This document shows positions 37,055 to 46,163 of a stretch of DNA of 64,000 bases, piece by piece (within the stretch, counting starts at the first letter, position 1; every line of letters starts with the position of its first letter). A program made the translations under genes and the position numbers. The stretch lies in contig JAJTFR010000002.1 in assembly GCA_021298455.1 (NCBI GenBank), forward strand, positions 1 through 64,000. Reading direction: 5' to 3'. The stretch is from Sphingomonadales bacterium. Its GTDB lineage: Bacteria; Pseudomonadota; Alphaproteobacteria; Sphingomonadales; Sphingomonadaceae. Under the pieces are notes generated by a model. It was given only the letters and a program-made list of their open reading frames with translations. It was not told the DNA's origin and did no database searches.

Positions 37055-37648
37055 TCAGCCGCGCGACAACCTCATCTGCAGATTACGCTTCACGCCCTCC
37101 CATTCATTGGCGAGGATCGAATAAAGCACTGTGTCACGGACGCGGCCGTCAATAATCTGATGGTTACGGATCAAGCCGTCGCGCTTGGCACCCAGCCGTT
37201 CGATCGCGCGTTGCGAAGCGAAATTGAAATGGTCAGTACGGAATTGCACGCAAACGCAATTCATCGATTCAAAAGCGTGGGTGAGCAGAAGCAGCTTTGC
37301 CTCACTATTGATCGGCGTACGCTGAACCCGGCTCGCATAAAAGGTCGTGCCGATTTCTAAACGGCGATGCGGCGCATTCATCCGCATATAGCGCGTGGCA
37401 CCAACAAGATCACCAGAGGCCTTTTCGATCACAGAAAAAGGCATTATCCGGCCCCAGCCTTGCTCGCGTTCGGCGCGATCCAGATAGGCGTTTATCGACT
37501 CCGGCCCGGGTACAACGGTGTAGAATAATTCCCACAACTTACCGTCGCTAGCAGCGTCAACAATGGCAGGTCCGTCGCCGCGAACCATGGGCCGCAGCAA
37601 TATATGGCGGCCCTCCAAAACCGGCTGGTCGGTCCAAGGGCCTGCCAT
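37055..37648 (-). CDS. GNAT-family N-acetyltransferase (RimJ/RimL-like)
   Basis: 197 residues. Features of the RimJ/RimL/ribosomal-protein-alanine group: L-E-G-R-H-I-L-L-R-P near the start, the acetyl-CoA strand I-G-T-T-F-Y (about 100) and N-F-A-S-Q-R-A-I-E-R-L-G-A-K-R-D-G (about 145-160). It probably acetylates an amine or a small-molecule substrate. It lies ten bases after terC on the same strand and may be cotranscribed. Confidence 0.82.
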   Translation of the reverse strand: MAGPWTDQPVLEGRHILLRPMVRGDGPAIVDAASDGKLWELFYTVVPGPESINAYLDRAEREQGWGRIMPFSVIEKASGDLVGATRYMRMNAPHRRLEIGTTFYASRVQRTPINSEAKLLLLTHAFESMNCVCVQFRTDHFNFASQRAIERLGAKRDGLIRNHQIIDGRVRDTVLYSILANEWEGVKRNLQMRLSRG

Positions 37649-37658
37649 TTGACAGGCC

Positions 37659-38402
37659 CTATCCGCCGATCATCGCATAAACATAGCGACCGACACCCAG
37701 ATTCGGGTCGATCCAACCTTCATAGATCATCTTAATCGCAACATAGACGATCACGATAAGACCGAACCAGGCAATCCAGCGATAGCGTTCGATATATTTG
37801 GCGATGATATTCGCAGCGACACCCATGAGCGCGACAGCAAAGACCAGACCAACGATCATGATGCCCGGATGGTCCTTGGCCGCACCTGCCACCGCAAGAA
37901 CATTGTCGAGGCTCATCGACACGTCGGCGAGGGCGACGGCCCAAGCAGCGCCCCAGAAGCTCTTGGCAGACTTAATGCCCGAATTCTCATCGCCTTCGAT
38001 TTCGGGTGAACCGGGTGAATCATCGGAATGGCTCGCGCCGATTTCACGGTACATTTTCCAGGCTACCCACAGCAGCAGAATGCCACCTGCGAAAATCAGC
38101 CCGATCAACCCAAGCAGCCATGTTACCATCAAGGCGAAAGCGACGCGCAGCACCAGAGCCGCGAGCACGCCAATCATGATCACCTTGCGCCGCTGGTCCG
38201 CAGGCAGACCTGCGGCCAATGCGCCCACGACGATGGCATTGTCGCCGGCCAACACGATGTCGATCATCAACACCTGCAAAAATGCGGTGAAAGCCGACGG
38301 GCTGGTGATGTTAGAAAAATCCTTGACGATCGCAGCCCATATGTCGGCGGGACCACCCAAGGACGGCACAGCCGCAGCCGTCGCGAATATCACATCAAGC
38401 AC
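37659..38402 (-). CDS. TerC-family integral membrane protein
   Basis: 247 residues with about seven transmembrane helices. It has the family signature I-D-I-V-L-A-G-D-N-A-I-V-V near residue 50, and a second half L-A-D-V-S-M-S-L-D-N-V-L-A-V-A near 165 with the same D-N motif; an acidic loop lies between. The family (TerC/Alx/YkoY) is tied to manganese export and metal homeostasis. GTG start with GGGGA upstream. Upstream neighbour is rho, 148 bases away. Confidence 0.85.
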   Translation of the reverse strand: MLDVIFATAAAVPSLGGPADIWAAIVKDFSNITSPSAFTAFLQVLMIDIVLAGDNAIVVGALAAGLPADQRRKVIMIGVLAALVLRVAFALMVTWLLGLIGLIFAGGILLLWVAWKMYREIGASHSDDSPGSPEIEGDENSGIKSAKSFWGAAWAVALADVSMSLDNVLAVAGAAKDHPGIMIVGLVFAVALMGVAANIIAKYIERYRWIAWFGLIVIVYVAIKMIYEGWIDPNLGVGRYVYAMIGG

Positions 38403-38550
38403 TATTGTTTCCCCGAAATTTACAGCGTGGGCATAGGATTATCGTTCTGGGGAAGCAAGTTCGTGATGCAATTGTTCCGCGCGCCAACGAGATTATCGTC
38501 GGTGCATCGGCTTTGCCGCCTACTCAATACTCCGCCGCGATAGGAACCAA

Positions 38551-39807
38551 TTACTGGTTCATCGAGTCGAAGAAATCCTCGTTGGTTTTGGAATCCTTCA
38601 TCTTGTCGAGGAGGAATTCCATCGCGTCGACTGTACCCATTTGCATGAGAATGCGGCGCAACACCCACATCTTGGTGAGCTTGTCCTTCTCGACCAGCAA
38701 CTCTTCCTTGCGCGTACCCGATTTACCGACGTCCAAAGCAGGGAAAATGCGCTTATCCGCAACCTTGCGGTCGAGAACGATTTCAGAATTGCCTGTACCC
38801 TTGAATTCTTCAAAGATCACTTCGTCCATACGGCTGCCAGTATCAATCAGCGCAGTCGCAATGATGGAAAGTGAACCGCCTTCTTCGATATTACGGGCAG
38901 CACCGAAGAAACGCTTGGGGCGCTGGAGCGCGTTGGCGTCGACACCGCCGGTCAACACTTTGCCCGATGACGGAACGACGGTGTTGTAGGCGCGGCCAAG
39001 ACGGGTGATCGAGTCGAGCAGGATCACAACGTCATGCTTGTGCTCCACAAGGCGCTTTGCCTTTTCGATCACCATTTCGGCGACCTGAACGTGGCGGGTT
39101 GCAGGCTCGTCAAAGGTTGAGGAGACGACCTCTCCCTTCACGCTGCGTTGCATATCGGTGACTTCCTCGGGGCGCTCGTCGATCAGCAAGACAATCAGGA
39201 AAACCTCTGGATGGTTGTCTGTAATCGCTTTCGCGATATTCTGCAGCAACACGGTCTTACCGGTACGTGGCGGCGCCACAATCAATGCGCGTTGTCCCTT
39301 GCCCTGCGGCGATATGATGTCGATTACACGTGCCGACTTGTCCTTGATCGTCGGGTCGGTGGCATCGAGTGTCAGTTTCTGGTCGGGATAGAGCGGGGTG
39401 AGATTATCGAAATTGACACGGTGACGCACAGCATCGGGATCATCAAAATTGACCTTTAAAACCTTGGTCAGTGCAAAATAGCGCTCGCCATCCTTCGGCG
39501 CGCGGATTTCACCTTCGACTGTATCCCCCGTCCGCAGGCCAAATTGACGCACCATGTTGGGGGAGACATAGATATCGTCAGGACCGGCGAGATAATTAGC
39601 CTCGGGACTACGAAGAAAACCAAAACTGTCTGGCAGCACTTCGATTGTGCCGACGCCCATGATCTGCTCGCCATCTTCGGCCAATTCTTTCAGAATAGCG
39701 AACATCAAATCCTGCTTGCGCAGCGTCGAAGCACCTTCGATTTCCAATTCTTCGGCCATCGAAACCAGTTCAGCAGGCTTCTTGTTCTTCAATTCTTTCA
39801 AATGCAT
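38551..39807 (-). CDS. rho: Transcription termination factor Rho
   Basis: 418 residues from the ATG at 39807 (M-H-L-K-E-L-K); a TTG at 39825 is rejected. RNA-binding cold-shock-like domain (G-F-L-R-S-P), Walker [10 protein letters not shown] (about 178-186), Walker [12 protein letters not shown], and the R-loop in [14 protein letters not shown]. Full length. Next to hemJ/hemE, as in many alphaproteobacterial origin regions. The 243-base leader before it holds no gene that I can support. Confidence 0.97.
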   Translation of the reverse strand: MHLKELKNKKPAELVSMAEELEIEGASTLRKQDLMFAILKELAEDGEQIMGVGTIEVLPDSFGFLRSPEANYLAGPDDIYVSPNMVRQFGLRTGDTVEGEIRAPKDGERYFALTKVLKVNFDDPDAVRHRVNFDNLTPLYPDQKLTLDATDPTIKDKSARVIDIISPQGKGQRALIVAPPRTGKTVLLQNIAKAITDNHPEVFLIVLLIDERPEEVTDMQRSVKGEVVSSTFDEPATRHVQVAEMVIEKAKRLVEHKHDVVILLDSITRLGRAYNTVVPSSGKVLTGGVDANALQRPKRFFGAARNIEEGGSLSIIATALIDTGSRMDEVIFEEFKGTGNSEIVLDRKVADKRIFPALDVGKSGTRKEELLVEKDKLTKMWVLRRILMQMGTVDAMEFLLDKMKDSKTNEDFFDSMNQ

Positions 39808-40050
39808 GTGCGATGTTCCGCTCAAATGGACAGACTACCGGCGTCAAAAACTGCCGGATCATTATGGAAAAGTTTGGTGGCGCGTTGTTATCGAAATGCG
39901 CCTCACGCCCAGAACGGGCTTGAAACGCTGGGTAGGGTAGTTTCGCAATTTTGTCAAACCGCGCGGACATAAGCCGCCATGGTCTCTTTCGCCCAATCAC
40001 CTTGAATTGCGAATACATGGCACGATTGACCGGCCATGATCCCGACAAGG

Positions 40051-40494
40051 TCAGAAAGGTTTGATGACTACAAGGATGACAATAAGCGCAGCCGCAATAC
40101 CCGGTACCTCATTCAAAATCCGCAGCGTCTTTCCCGCCAAGGGACGTTCGCCAGTTGAAAGTTTCCGGGCATAACCGGCCATCCAGCCATGATAGGCCGA
40201 AAGGCCCAGGACCGCGAGTAACTTAGCATGGAACCAACCTTCGCTAAAGGCCGAAATATGCCATGCGAGCAGCAAACCAAGAACCCAAACAATTACCATT
40301 GACGGGTTGAGGATGATCTTAAGAAGACGCCTTTCACGCTCGACCCAACGTGCCGCCTCTTCAGACCCTTCCGCACTTTCCTGATGATAGACGAAAAAGC
40401 GGGGCAGCATGAACAGGCCGGCCATCCAGAATATCACAAAGATCAGATGCGCCGATTTCAGCCAAAAATAGAGCACTGCAATTGTTTCCGCCAT
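40051..40494 (-). CDS. hemJ: Protoporphyrinogen oxidase HemJ
   Basis: 147 residues, four transmembrane helices. Conserved residues of HemJ are visible: W-L-K-S-A-H-L-I-F-V-I-F-W-M-A-G-L-F-M-L-P-R (axial His), and W-F-H-A-K-L near the middle. It oxidises protoporphyrinogen IX in heme synthesis. It is directly downstream of hemE (23 bases), forming a heme operon. Confidence 0.92.
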   Translation of the reverse strand: MAETIAVLYFWLKSAHLIFVIFWMAGLFMLPRFFVYHQESAEGSEEAARWVERERRLLKIILNPSMVIVWVLGLLLAWHISAFSEGWFHAKLLAVLGLSAYHGWMAGYARKLSTGERPLAGKTLRILNEVPGIAAALIVILVVIKPF

Positions 40495-40517
40495 TTATGG
40501 GATTTCCGAGAAAAGAC

Positions 40518-41552
40518 TTATCCCTCACGCACCAAGCTAAGCAATTTTTCGACATGCGCAATGGGCGCGTGCGGCACAATTCCATGACCGAGGTTGAAGA
40601 CATGGGGTCGATCGGGGAATGCCGTCAATATCTGCTTCACTGCAGCTTCAAGCGCGTCTCCGCCTGCAACCAATGCCAATGGATCGAGATTGCCCTGTAC
40701 AGGCATTCCCTGTGGCAGTGCCACATTTGCCCAAATCGGATCGACCGTTTCATCAAGCCCGATCGCATCAGCGCCGGTTTCCCGCGCATATGCCGGCAAT
40801 TTGCCACCCGCACCTTTTGGAAAGCCGATGATCGGCGTATCGGGATGGCGCGCCTTCAATCCGGCGATAATCGCAGCATTTGGCGCAATCACCCATCGTT
40901 CGAACTGAGCCGGCGATAATGATCCCGCCCAACTGTCGAACAACTGGACAGCATCAACCCCAGCCGCAATCTGCCGCGAGAGATAATCGATCGTCACGCC
41001 TACAATGGCATCGATCAACGCACCGAAACGCGATGGATCGGCATAGGCCATCGCCCTTGCCTCTGCATGATCCTTGCTGCCCTGGCCTGCAACCATATAG
41101 GTTGCAACTGTCCAGGGGCTTCCTGCAAAGCCGAGAAAGGTGGTTTCCGCGGGTAGTGCCGCACGAACCTTACGCACGGTTTCAATCACCGGGTCGAGCC
41201 GCTGCGGCATCGGCGTGAAATCGCGCCAATCAGCATCGGTCAGCTTGGGCGCAAGCCGCGGTCCCTCGCCCGTTTCAAACCACAAATCTTGTCCCATGGC
41301 ATGCGGCACGACCAAAATGTCCGAAAACAAGATCGCTCCGTCAAAACCGAAACGGCGAATGGGTTGCAGTGTAATCTCTGTAGCCGCATCGCTATCATAG
41401 GCAAGTTCTAGAAACCCACCTTTTTGTGCGCGCAGTTCACGATATTCGGGCAGATAACGCCCAGCTTGACGCATCAACCATATTGGCGGCGTATCGAATT
41501 TTTGACCGCGCAGCGTCGCGAGCAATTTGCGCTGTGGAGTTTCGGTCGCCAT
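40518..41552 (-). CDS. hemE: Uroporphyrinogen decarboxylase
   Basis: 344 residues from the ATG at 41552; the longer frame to 41711 reads through the origin and is rejected. Motifs: P-I-W-L-M-R-Q-A-G-R-Y-L-P-E-Y, F-S-D-I-L-V-V-P, G-F-A-G-S-P-W-T and N-L-G-H-G-I-V-P. It converts uroporphyrinogen III to coproporphyrinogen III. First gene left of oriC; in Caulobacter and many relatives hemE likewise borders oriC. Confidence 0.96.
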   Translation of the reverse strand: MATETPQRKLLATLRGQKFDTPPIWLMRQAGRYLPEYRELRAQKGGFLELAYDSDAATEITLQPIRRFGFDGAILFSDILVVPHAMGQDLWFETGEGPRLAPKLTDADWRDFTPMPQRLDPVIETVRKVRAALPAETTFLGFAGSPWTVATYMVAGQGSKDHAEARAMAYADPSRFGALIDAIVGVTIDYLSRQIAAGVDAVQLFDSWAGSLSPAQFERWVIAPNAAIIAGLKARHPDTPIIGFPKGAGGKLPAYARETGADAIGLDETVDPIWANVALPQGMPVQGNLDPLALVAGGDALEAAVKQILTAFPDRPHVFNLGHGIVPHAPIAHVEKLLSLVREG

Positions 41553-41861
41553 GGAGAATCCAATAATATCTATATTTATATAAGGATGATGACAGATGAT
41601 GGTCTGTGGGTAAGTCGTGCCTTTAGGGGGGAATGCCTGTTTTGCCAACATATTGACTCCGGCCGTTGCTTGCAGTGGCACGATTCGATTACATTCATCC
41701 CCGTTATTCACAGGCTGTGGAATGATGGTTTCGCTTGTGGATTGTCTGTGCCCGAATCGAAGGATGAAACTGGTACGATCTGGGTAGAAAAGCTGCCCAC
41801 CGTTTCATCCCTTGATTTATCCCCAGCTACCCCACAAGACTGTCCCGCAAGGACCTGAGAT
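41553..41861. other. oriC: Candidate chromosomal replication origin (oriC)
   Basis: 309 bases with no gene between divergent hemE and ppsR, the oriC location in Caulobacter-type genomes. It holds one perfect DnaA box, several near-matches (TTACCCACA on minus at 41605-41613, TTATCCCCA at 41817-41825, ATCCACA core on minus at 41736-41742) and an AT-only stretch of 22 bases with a single C at 41562-41583 as a possible unwinding element. Nearly all genes point away on both sides, and parABS lies within 10 kb. No TTAA-N7-TTAA CtrA site is seen. Confidence 0.8.
41704..41712 (+). other. DnaA box
   Basis: TTATTCACA, an exact match to the strong DnaA-box consensus TTWTNCACA, in the centre of the oriC candidate. 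Confidence 0.75.
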
Positions 41862-42695
41862 TTGCAAAACCGTATCCATCTACACCTTCTTTCCGACTCC
41901 ACCGGGGAAACACTGGAGAATATCGCCAAGGCGGCGCTGGCCCAGTTCGATGAAGTTGAAACGGTAAAGCATTTCTGGCCGATGGTCCGCTCTGAAGCGC
42001 ATCTTGAACGCATCCTGGTCGATGTGGCGGCCAATCCCGGGCTTGTATTGTTCACCCTAGTCAGCGGTACGATGCGCACGAAGCTGGAAGACCGGTGCCG
42101 GGCATTAGGATTGCCCACTGTTGCCGCGCTCGACGCCGTTACCGATGCCCTCTCCGCTGTCTTGGGTCAGCAGGCCAAGGCCCGCCCTGGCCGGCAACAC
42201 GCCCTTGACGCCGCTTATTTTGCGCGGGTTGAAGCGATCCAGTTCACTATCGCGCATGATGATGGTCTGAATCATCAGGATTGGGAACAGGCCGATATCC
42301 TTCTGGCCGGCGTTTCGCGCACGTCAAAGACCCCGACCAGTATTTACCTCGCCAATCGCGGATATAAAACCGCCAATATTCCTTTGGTGCCGGAATCTCC
42401 CCCGCCTGGGGCGCTCTATACGCTGAAACGCCCGATGGTGGTCGGGCTCGTCACAAGTGCGGACAGATTGGTGCAGGTACGCCGCAACCGGCTGCTGTCA
42501 CTGAATCAGGCGCCGGATACCGATTATGTCGATGAAGACAAGGTGAAGGCTGAAATTTCCTATGCCCGGCGCATATTTGCCGACAATGGCTGGCCGGTGA
42601 TCGATGTGACACGGCGGTCGATCGAAGAAAGCGCAGCCGCAATCATCAATTTGTTCAACGAACGACAGGGCCGAATCTTGGAGCAAATTCCGTGA
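41862..42695 (+). CDS. ppsR: Pyruvate, phosphate dikinase/PEP synthase regulatory protein (kinase-phosphorylase)
   Basis: 277 residues, DUF299 family. L-H-L-L-S-D-S-T-G-E-T near the start and the P-loop-like G-V-S-R-T-S-K-T-P-T-S (about 150-160) mark a bifunctional serine/threonine kinase-phosphorylase that switches PEP synthase or pyruvate phosphate dikinase. The start is TTG at 41862, eight bases after AAGGA. First gene right of oriC, the same place as in Caulobacter. Confidence 0.9.
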   Translation: MQNRIHLHLLSDSTGETLENIAKAALAQFDEVETVKHFWPMVRSEAHLERILVDVAANPGLVLFTLVSGTMRTKLEDRCRALGLPTVAALDAVTDALSAVLGQQAKARPGRQHALDAAYFARVEAIQFTIAHDDGLNHQDWEQADILLAGVSRTSKTPTSIYLANRGYKTANIPLVPESPPPGALYTLKRPMVVGLVTSADRLVQVRRNRLLSLNQAPDTDYVDEDKVKAEISYARRIFADNGWPVIDVTRRSIEESAAAIINLFNERQGRILEQIP

Positions 42696-43294
42696 CGACA
42701 CCTCTGATTCTTGCATCGACCAGCGCTACGCGCGTTTCGATGCTTAAAAATGCGGGGCTGGTTTTTGACGCCATGGCGCCAATGGTTGATGAGGAGGCGT
42801 TGAAAGACGCGTTGTCCGCAGACGGTCTGTCGCCGCGTGACATGGCGGATGCCCTTGCCGAAGCCAAGGCGACCAAGATGTCGACCAAATTTCCCGCAGC
42901 ACTGGTCATCGGTGCTGACCAAATGCTGGCGCTTGATGATGGCCCGCTTTTCGACAAGCCGCAAAGTCCGGATATGGCCAAATCGCAATTGGCCGAAATG
43001 TCGGGAAAATCGCACCGCCTTTTCAGTGCGGCTGTCGTTGCCGCTGCCGGCGTACCGGTTTGGCGCCATGTCGGGATTGTGCGCCTCAATGTCCGAAAAC
43101 TGAGCGATGCTTTCATCGATTCCTATGTTGAACGGAACTGGGATGGCATCCGCCACTGCGTCGGTTGTTACCAGATCGAGGGAGAGGGTGCGCAACTCTT
43201 TACCCGGATCGAAGGCGACCATTTCGATATTCTCGGGCTTCCCCTTCTTCCCCTTCTTGCCTTCCTGCGCGACCGAAAGGAATTGCTGTCATGA
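42692..43294 (+). CDS. maf: Maf-family nucleoside triphosphate pyrophosphatase
   Basis: 200 residues. L-I-L-A-S-T-S-A-T-R near the start (the usual S-x-S-x-R-R has T-R here), G-A-D-Q-M-L-A-L and a C-terminal I-L-G-L-P-L-L-P-L-L. The family hydrolyses non-canonical or canonical dNTP/NTP to monophosphates; this member lacks clear features that would separate the dTTPase from the m7GTPase group. GTG start overlapping ppsR (GTGA) and ATGA overlap with aroE. Confidence 0.88.
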   Translation: MTTPLILASTSATRVSMLKNAGLVFDAMAPMVDEEALKDALSADGLSPRDMADALAEAKATKMSTKFPAALVIGADQMLALDDGPLFDKPQSPDMAKSQLAEMSGKSHRLFSAAVVAAAGVPVWRHVGIVRLNVRKLSDAFIDSYVERNWDGIRHCVGCYQIEGEGAQLFTRIEGDHFDILGLPLLPLLAFLRDRKELLS

Positions 43295-44100
43295 CGCCAT
43301 ATGCCGAAGTTATTGGCGATCCGATTAAACATAGCAAATCCCCGTTGATTCATGGCTTTTGGCTTAAAAAACTGGGAATCGCAGCCGAATATCGCGCCCA
43401 TCATGTGACCGCAGAAGCGTTAGGGGATTATTTCCACACGCGTCGCAGCGATGATCAATGGCGTGGTTGCAACATCACCCTACCGCACAAAGTCGCAACA
43501 CTCGATTTCGTAACCGATCCGGGTGGGGTGCGAGAGTCGATAGGTGCTGCCAATACCGTTTTCCGATCCGGTGATGGCGATCTGCTCTGCACCAATACGG
43601 ATGCTGCGGGCTTTTTTGCGCCGATCAGCGAGGATGATTGGGCGCATCGCAATGCCATTGTTGTAGGGGCGGGCGGTGCGGCGCGTGCGATTTTGTTTGC
43701 GCTTGCGCAGGCTGACATCGGAACGGTGACGATCATGGCGCGCAGTCCGTTGAAAGCGGCGGCACTGCTCAGCCATTTCGGGTTGAAGGGACAGGTGCTC
43801 CAGATGGATAAGCCCTTGCCGCCTGCTGACCTACTGGTGAATTCCAGTCCTTTGGGAATGGTGGGGCAATTGCCGCTCGACCTGGATCTGTCGCCACTCC
43901 CTGAAGATGCGCTGGTCTATGATATTGTCTACACCCCCATTGAAACTCCCTTGCTTGCCGCGGCGCGCCAGCGTGGCCTCGCAACCATTGACGGCCTTGA
44001 TATGTTGATCGGCCAGGCAGCGGTGGCGTTTGAACTCTTCTTTGGTCAGGCCCCACCTGATGATTGTGAGGATGAATTGCGCGATTTGTTACTCAAATGA
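43291..44100 (+). CDS. aroE: Shikimate dehydrogenase (NADP+)
   Basis: 269 residues from the ATG at 43291, preceded by AAGG. Signature G-D-P-I-K-H-S-K-S-P (about 9-18), shikimate-binding N-I-T-L-P-H-K (Lys), N-T-D-A-A-G-F, and the NADP loop V-G-A-G-G-A-A-R-A-I. It reduces 3-dehydroshikimate in aromatic amino-acid synthesis. Both ends overlap neighbours by four bases (maf, coaE). Confidence 0.95.
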   Translation: MTPYAEVIGDPIKHSKSPLIHGFWLKKLGIAAEYRAHHVTAEALGDYFHTRRSDDQWRGCNITLPHKVATLDFVTDPGGVRESIGAANTVFRSGDGDLLCTNTDAAGFFAPISEDDWAHRNAIVVGAGGAARAILFALAQADIGTVTIMARSPLKAAALLSHFGLKGQVLQMDKPLPPADLLVNSSPLGMVGQLPLDLDLSPLPEDALVYDIVYTPIETPLLAAARQRGLATIDGLDMLIGQAAVAFELFFGQAPPDDCEDELRDLLLK

Positions 44101-44711
44101 CGGGGAAACCATTGGTTCTTGGTCTCACGGGTTCGATTGCCATGGGTAAATCGACCGTGGCGCAGATCTTTGTTGACGAAGCTATCCCCCATTTTGATGC
44201 TGATGCTGCGGTACACCTGTTGCAGGGGCCGGCCGGTGCGCTCGTTTCCGAGATTGAGGCAGCTTTTCCCGGGACGACTGGGCTGGCCGGTGTCGACCGG
44301 CAGAAACTCGGCCCGATTGTGTTGGGCAACCGTGAAAAACTGGCCCGGTTGGAATCAATCATTCATCCTGCGGTTGGCGCGATGCGCGCACAATTTCTGG
44401 AGAAGCACCGCGATGCACCGATTGTGCTGTTCGATGTTCCGCTGCTTTTTGAAAAAGGTGGTGCTGCAGGGGTCGACAAGGTCGTCGTTGTCTCTGCTCC
44501 GGCTGATCAGCAGCGCCGCCGCGCCTTGGCGCGTGAAGGAATGACGGTCGAAAAATTCGAACATATCCTCTCACTGCAGATGCCCGATTCCGAAAAGCGC
44601 AAACGCGCCGATTATGTCATCGATACCGGCGTTTCGATTGCGGAAACACGCGAACAGGTGCGTGCATTGATCAAAAAATTACGCGACGACCTTGCGGACT
44701 CAAAAGAATAA
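44097..44711 (+). CDS. coaE: Dephospho-CoA kinase
   Basis: 204 residues. P-loop G-L-T-G-S-I-A-M-G-K-S-T (about 9-20), D-A-D-A-A-V-H (substrate Asp), P-A-V, and D-V-P-L-L-F-E (Walker B). Last step of coenzyme A synthesis. Overlaps aroE by ATGA; dnaQ follows 19 bases later. The ppsR-maf-aroE-coaE-dnaQ series is collinear with Caulobacter right of oriC. Confidence 0.96.
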   Translation: MTGKPLVLGLTGSIAMGKSTVAQIFVDEAIPHFDADAAVHLLQGPAGALVSEIEAAFPGTTGLAGVDRQKLGPIVLGNREKLARLESIIHPAVGAMRAQFLEKHRDAPIVLFDVPLLFEKGGAAGVDKVVVVSAPADQQRRRALAREGMTVEKFEHILSLQMPDSEKRKRADYVIDTGVSIAETREQVRALIKKLRDDLADSKE

Positions 44712-44730
44712 GCCGATATGAGTTATTAGA

Positions 44731-45450
44731 ATGCGAGAAATCATTTTCGATACCGAAACCACGGGTTTCGACCCACTCTCCGGCGACAGGATGGTTGAGA
44801 TTGGGTGCATCGAAATGGTTGGCCGGGTGATGACCGGTGCAACCTTCCATTGCTATTATAATCCCGAACGCGATATGCCGGCAGGTGCAGAGGCTGTGCA
44901 TGGCCTTTCGACCAAATTCCTCTCCGATAAACCGCTTTTTGCGAGCAAGGCGCAGGAACTGCTGGAATTCATCGGCGATAGCCCGCTGGTCGCGCACAAT
45001 GCCAGTTTCGACTTCGGCTTCCTCAATATGGAACTGGGCCGGTGCGGTCACCCACCTGTCGACATGGGTCGCATGGTCGATACGATTGCCCTGGCTCGCA
45101 GCAAGCACCCCGGCGCGAAGCTCTCGCTTGATGCCCTATGCAGCCGCTACGGCATAGACCGCAGCCACCGGACCAAGCATGGCGCGCTGCTTGATGCCGA
45201 ACTTTTGGCCCAGCTTTACATCGAACTGACCGGTGGCCGCCAGATCGGCCTTGGCCTTGCCGATGATGCGGGCAGCGAGATGGTGGTCGAGACCATGCGG
45301 GTTTCGCTGGTGCGAAGCGACCGTCCTTTTCGGCAACCACGGCTGTTTCAGCCATTGCCAGAGGAGCTTGAACGCCATCGAGCCTTTGTTGACAGTTTAA
45401 AGGACGCAATCTGGACCGACCAGAATCGTCGGGAGAAAGCGCACAGTTGA
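44731..45450 (+). CDS. dnaQ: DNA polymerase III epsilon subunit (3'-5' proofreading exonuclease)
   Basis: 239 residues. DEDDh exonuclease motifs: F-D-T-E-T-T-G-F-D (ExoI, about 5-13), H-N-A-S-F-D-F-G (ExoII) and H-G-A-L-L-D-A-E (ExoIII with His and Asp). The C-terminal tail (about 185-239) would bind the alpha subunit. Full length. The gene is 19 bases after coaE. Confidence 0.96.
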   Translation: MREIIFDTETTGFDPLSGDRMVEIGCIEMVGRVMTGATFHCYYNPERDMPAGAEAVHGLSTKFLSDKPLFASKAQELLEFIGDSPLVAHNASFDFGFLNMELGRCGHPPVDMGRMVDTIALARSKHPGAKLSLDALCSRYGIDRSHRTKHGALLDAELLAQLYIELTGGRQIGLGLADDAGSEMVVETMRVSLVRSDRPFRQPRLFQPLPEELERHRAFVDSLKDAIWTDQNRREKAHS

Positions 45451-45456
45451 TTGATC

Positions 45457-45475
45457 GCACCGTTTGTCGCGGTGC
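45457..45475 (+). other. Hairpin in the hpf 5' leader
   Basis: GCACCG (45457-45462) and CGGTGC (45470-45475) form a six-base stem with a seven-base loop, between the dnaQ stop and the AGGAG of hpf. No T-run, so it is not a terminator. Confidence 0.4.
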
Positions 45476-45494
45476 CCATATGAGGAGAAGAACC

Positions 45495-46070
45495 ATGGAA
45501 ATAAGGGTTTCGGGGCACCAGTTGGAAACAGGCGAAGCACTGCGAACCCATGTCGAAACCCGCTTGGGGGCGATTGCCGACAAATATTTTTCGAAGGCCA
45601 TCTCCGCGCAAGCGACATTCGGCCGTGCACCGCACGACAAGTTTTCCTGCGATATTGTTGCCCATGTGATGCAAGGGCTGATCCTGAAGGGCCGGGGCGA
45701 GGCCAACGAGGCGCGTATTGCCTTTGATAGTGCTGCTGAAAAGATTGAGAAGCAGCTGCGCCGCTATATGCGACGGCTGCAAAACCGCCATTCGCAGACG
45801 GCGCATGCACTCGCGATGGAAGAGGCCGCCTATACGGTGTTTGATGCCGGGGACATCGAAGCCGAAGCGCCCCCTCCAGAGGCGCCTGTGATCGTTGCCG
45901 AAATGCGCGTCGACATTCCGGAAGCATCGGTTTCTGATGCCGTGATGTTAATGGATCTGCGAAACACTCCGGCACTTCTTTTCAAAAATGCTGGAACTGG
46001 CCGCCATAATATGGTTTACCGCCGCGAAGATGGCACGATCGGTTGGGTTGAACCGAAGTCCACACCCTAG
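45495..46070 (+). CDS. hpf: Ribosome hibernation-promoting factor, long form
   Basis: 191 residues from the ATG at 45495 (AGGAGAAG upstream). N-terminal HPF/YfiA domain (about 1-105: M-E-I-R-V-S-G-H, F-S-C-D-I-V, A-A-E-K-I-E-K-Q-L-R-R-Y). The C-terminal dimerisation domain (about 135-191) ends G-R-H-N-M-V-Y-R-R-E-D-G-T-I-G-W. The long form makes 100S ribosome dimers in stationary phase. It is followed by ptsN as in many proteobacteria, though rpoN is not next to it. Confidence 0.93.
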   Translation: MEIRVSGHQLETGEALRTHVETRLGAIADKYFSKAISAQATFGRAPHDKFSCDIVAHVMQGLILKGRGEANEARIAFDSAAEKIEKQLRRYMRRLQNRHSQTAHALAMEEAAYTVFDAGDIEAEAPPPEAPVIVAEMRVDIPEASVSDAVMLMDLRNTPALLFKNAGTGRHNMVYRREDGTIGWVEPKSTP

Positions 46071-46120
46071 AATTCGACCCAGTTCATAAAGTTTCACATT
46101 AGGGATCAATAGCTTAGAAA

Positions 46121-46148
46121 TTGCCTCAGCGGGGGGTCGCTGAAGCAA
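46121..46148 (+). other. Hairpin immediately before the ptsN ribosome-binding region
   Basis: TTGC-CT-CAGCG (46121-46131), loop of six, CGCTG-AA-GCAA (46138-46148): a nine-pair stem with a small internal loop. GGGGTGA follows at once. No T-run. Confidence 0.5.
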
Positions 46149-46163
46149 TGGGGTGAAATAATA

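Noticed and set aside
39770-40048. 92-residue minus-strand frame in the rho leader
   Set aside because: No ribosome site, odd composition, overlaps the rho start; not recognisable.
41553-41711. 53-residue N-terminal extension of HemE through the origin region
   Set aside because: HemE family starts at M-A-T-E-T; the extension crosses the DnaA boxes and has no similarity to HemE.
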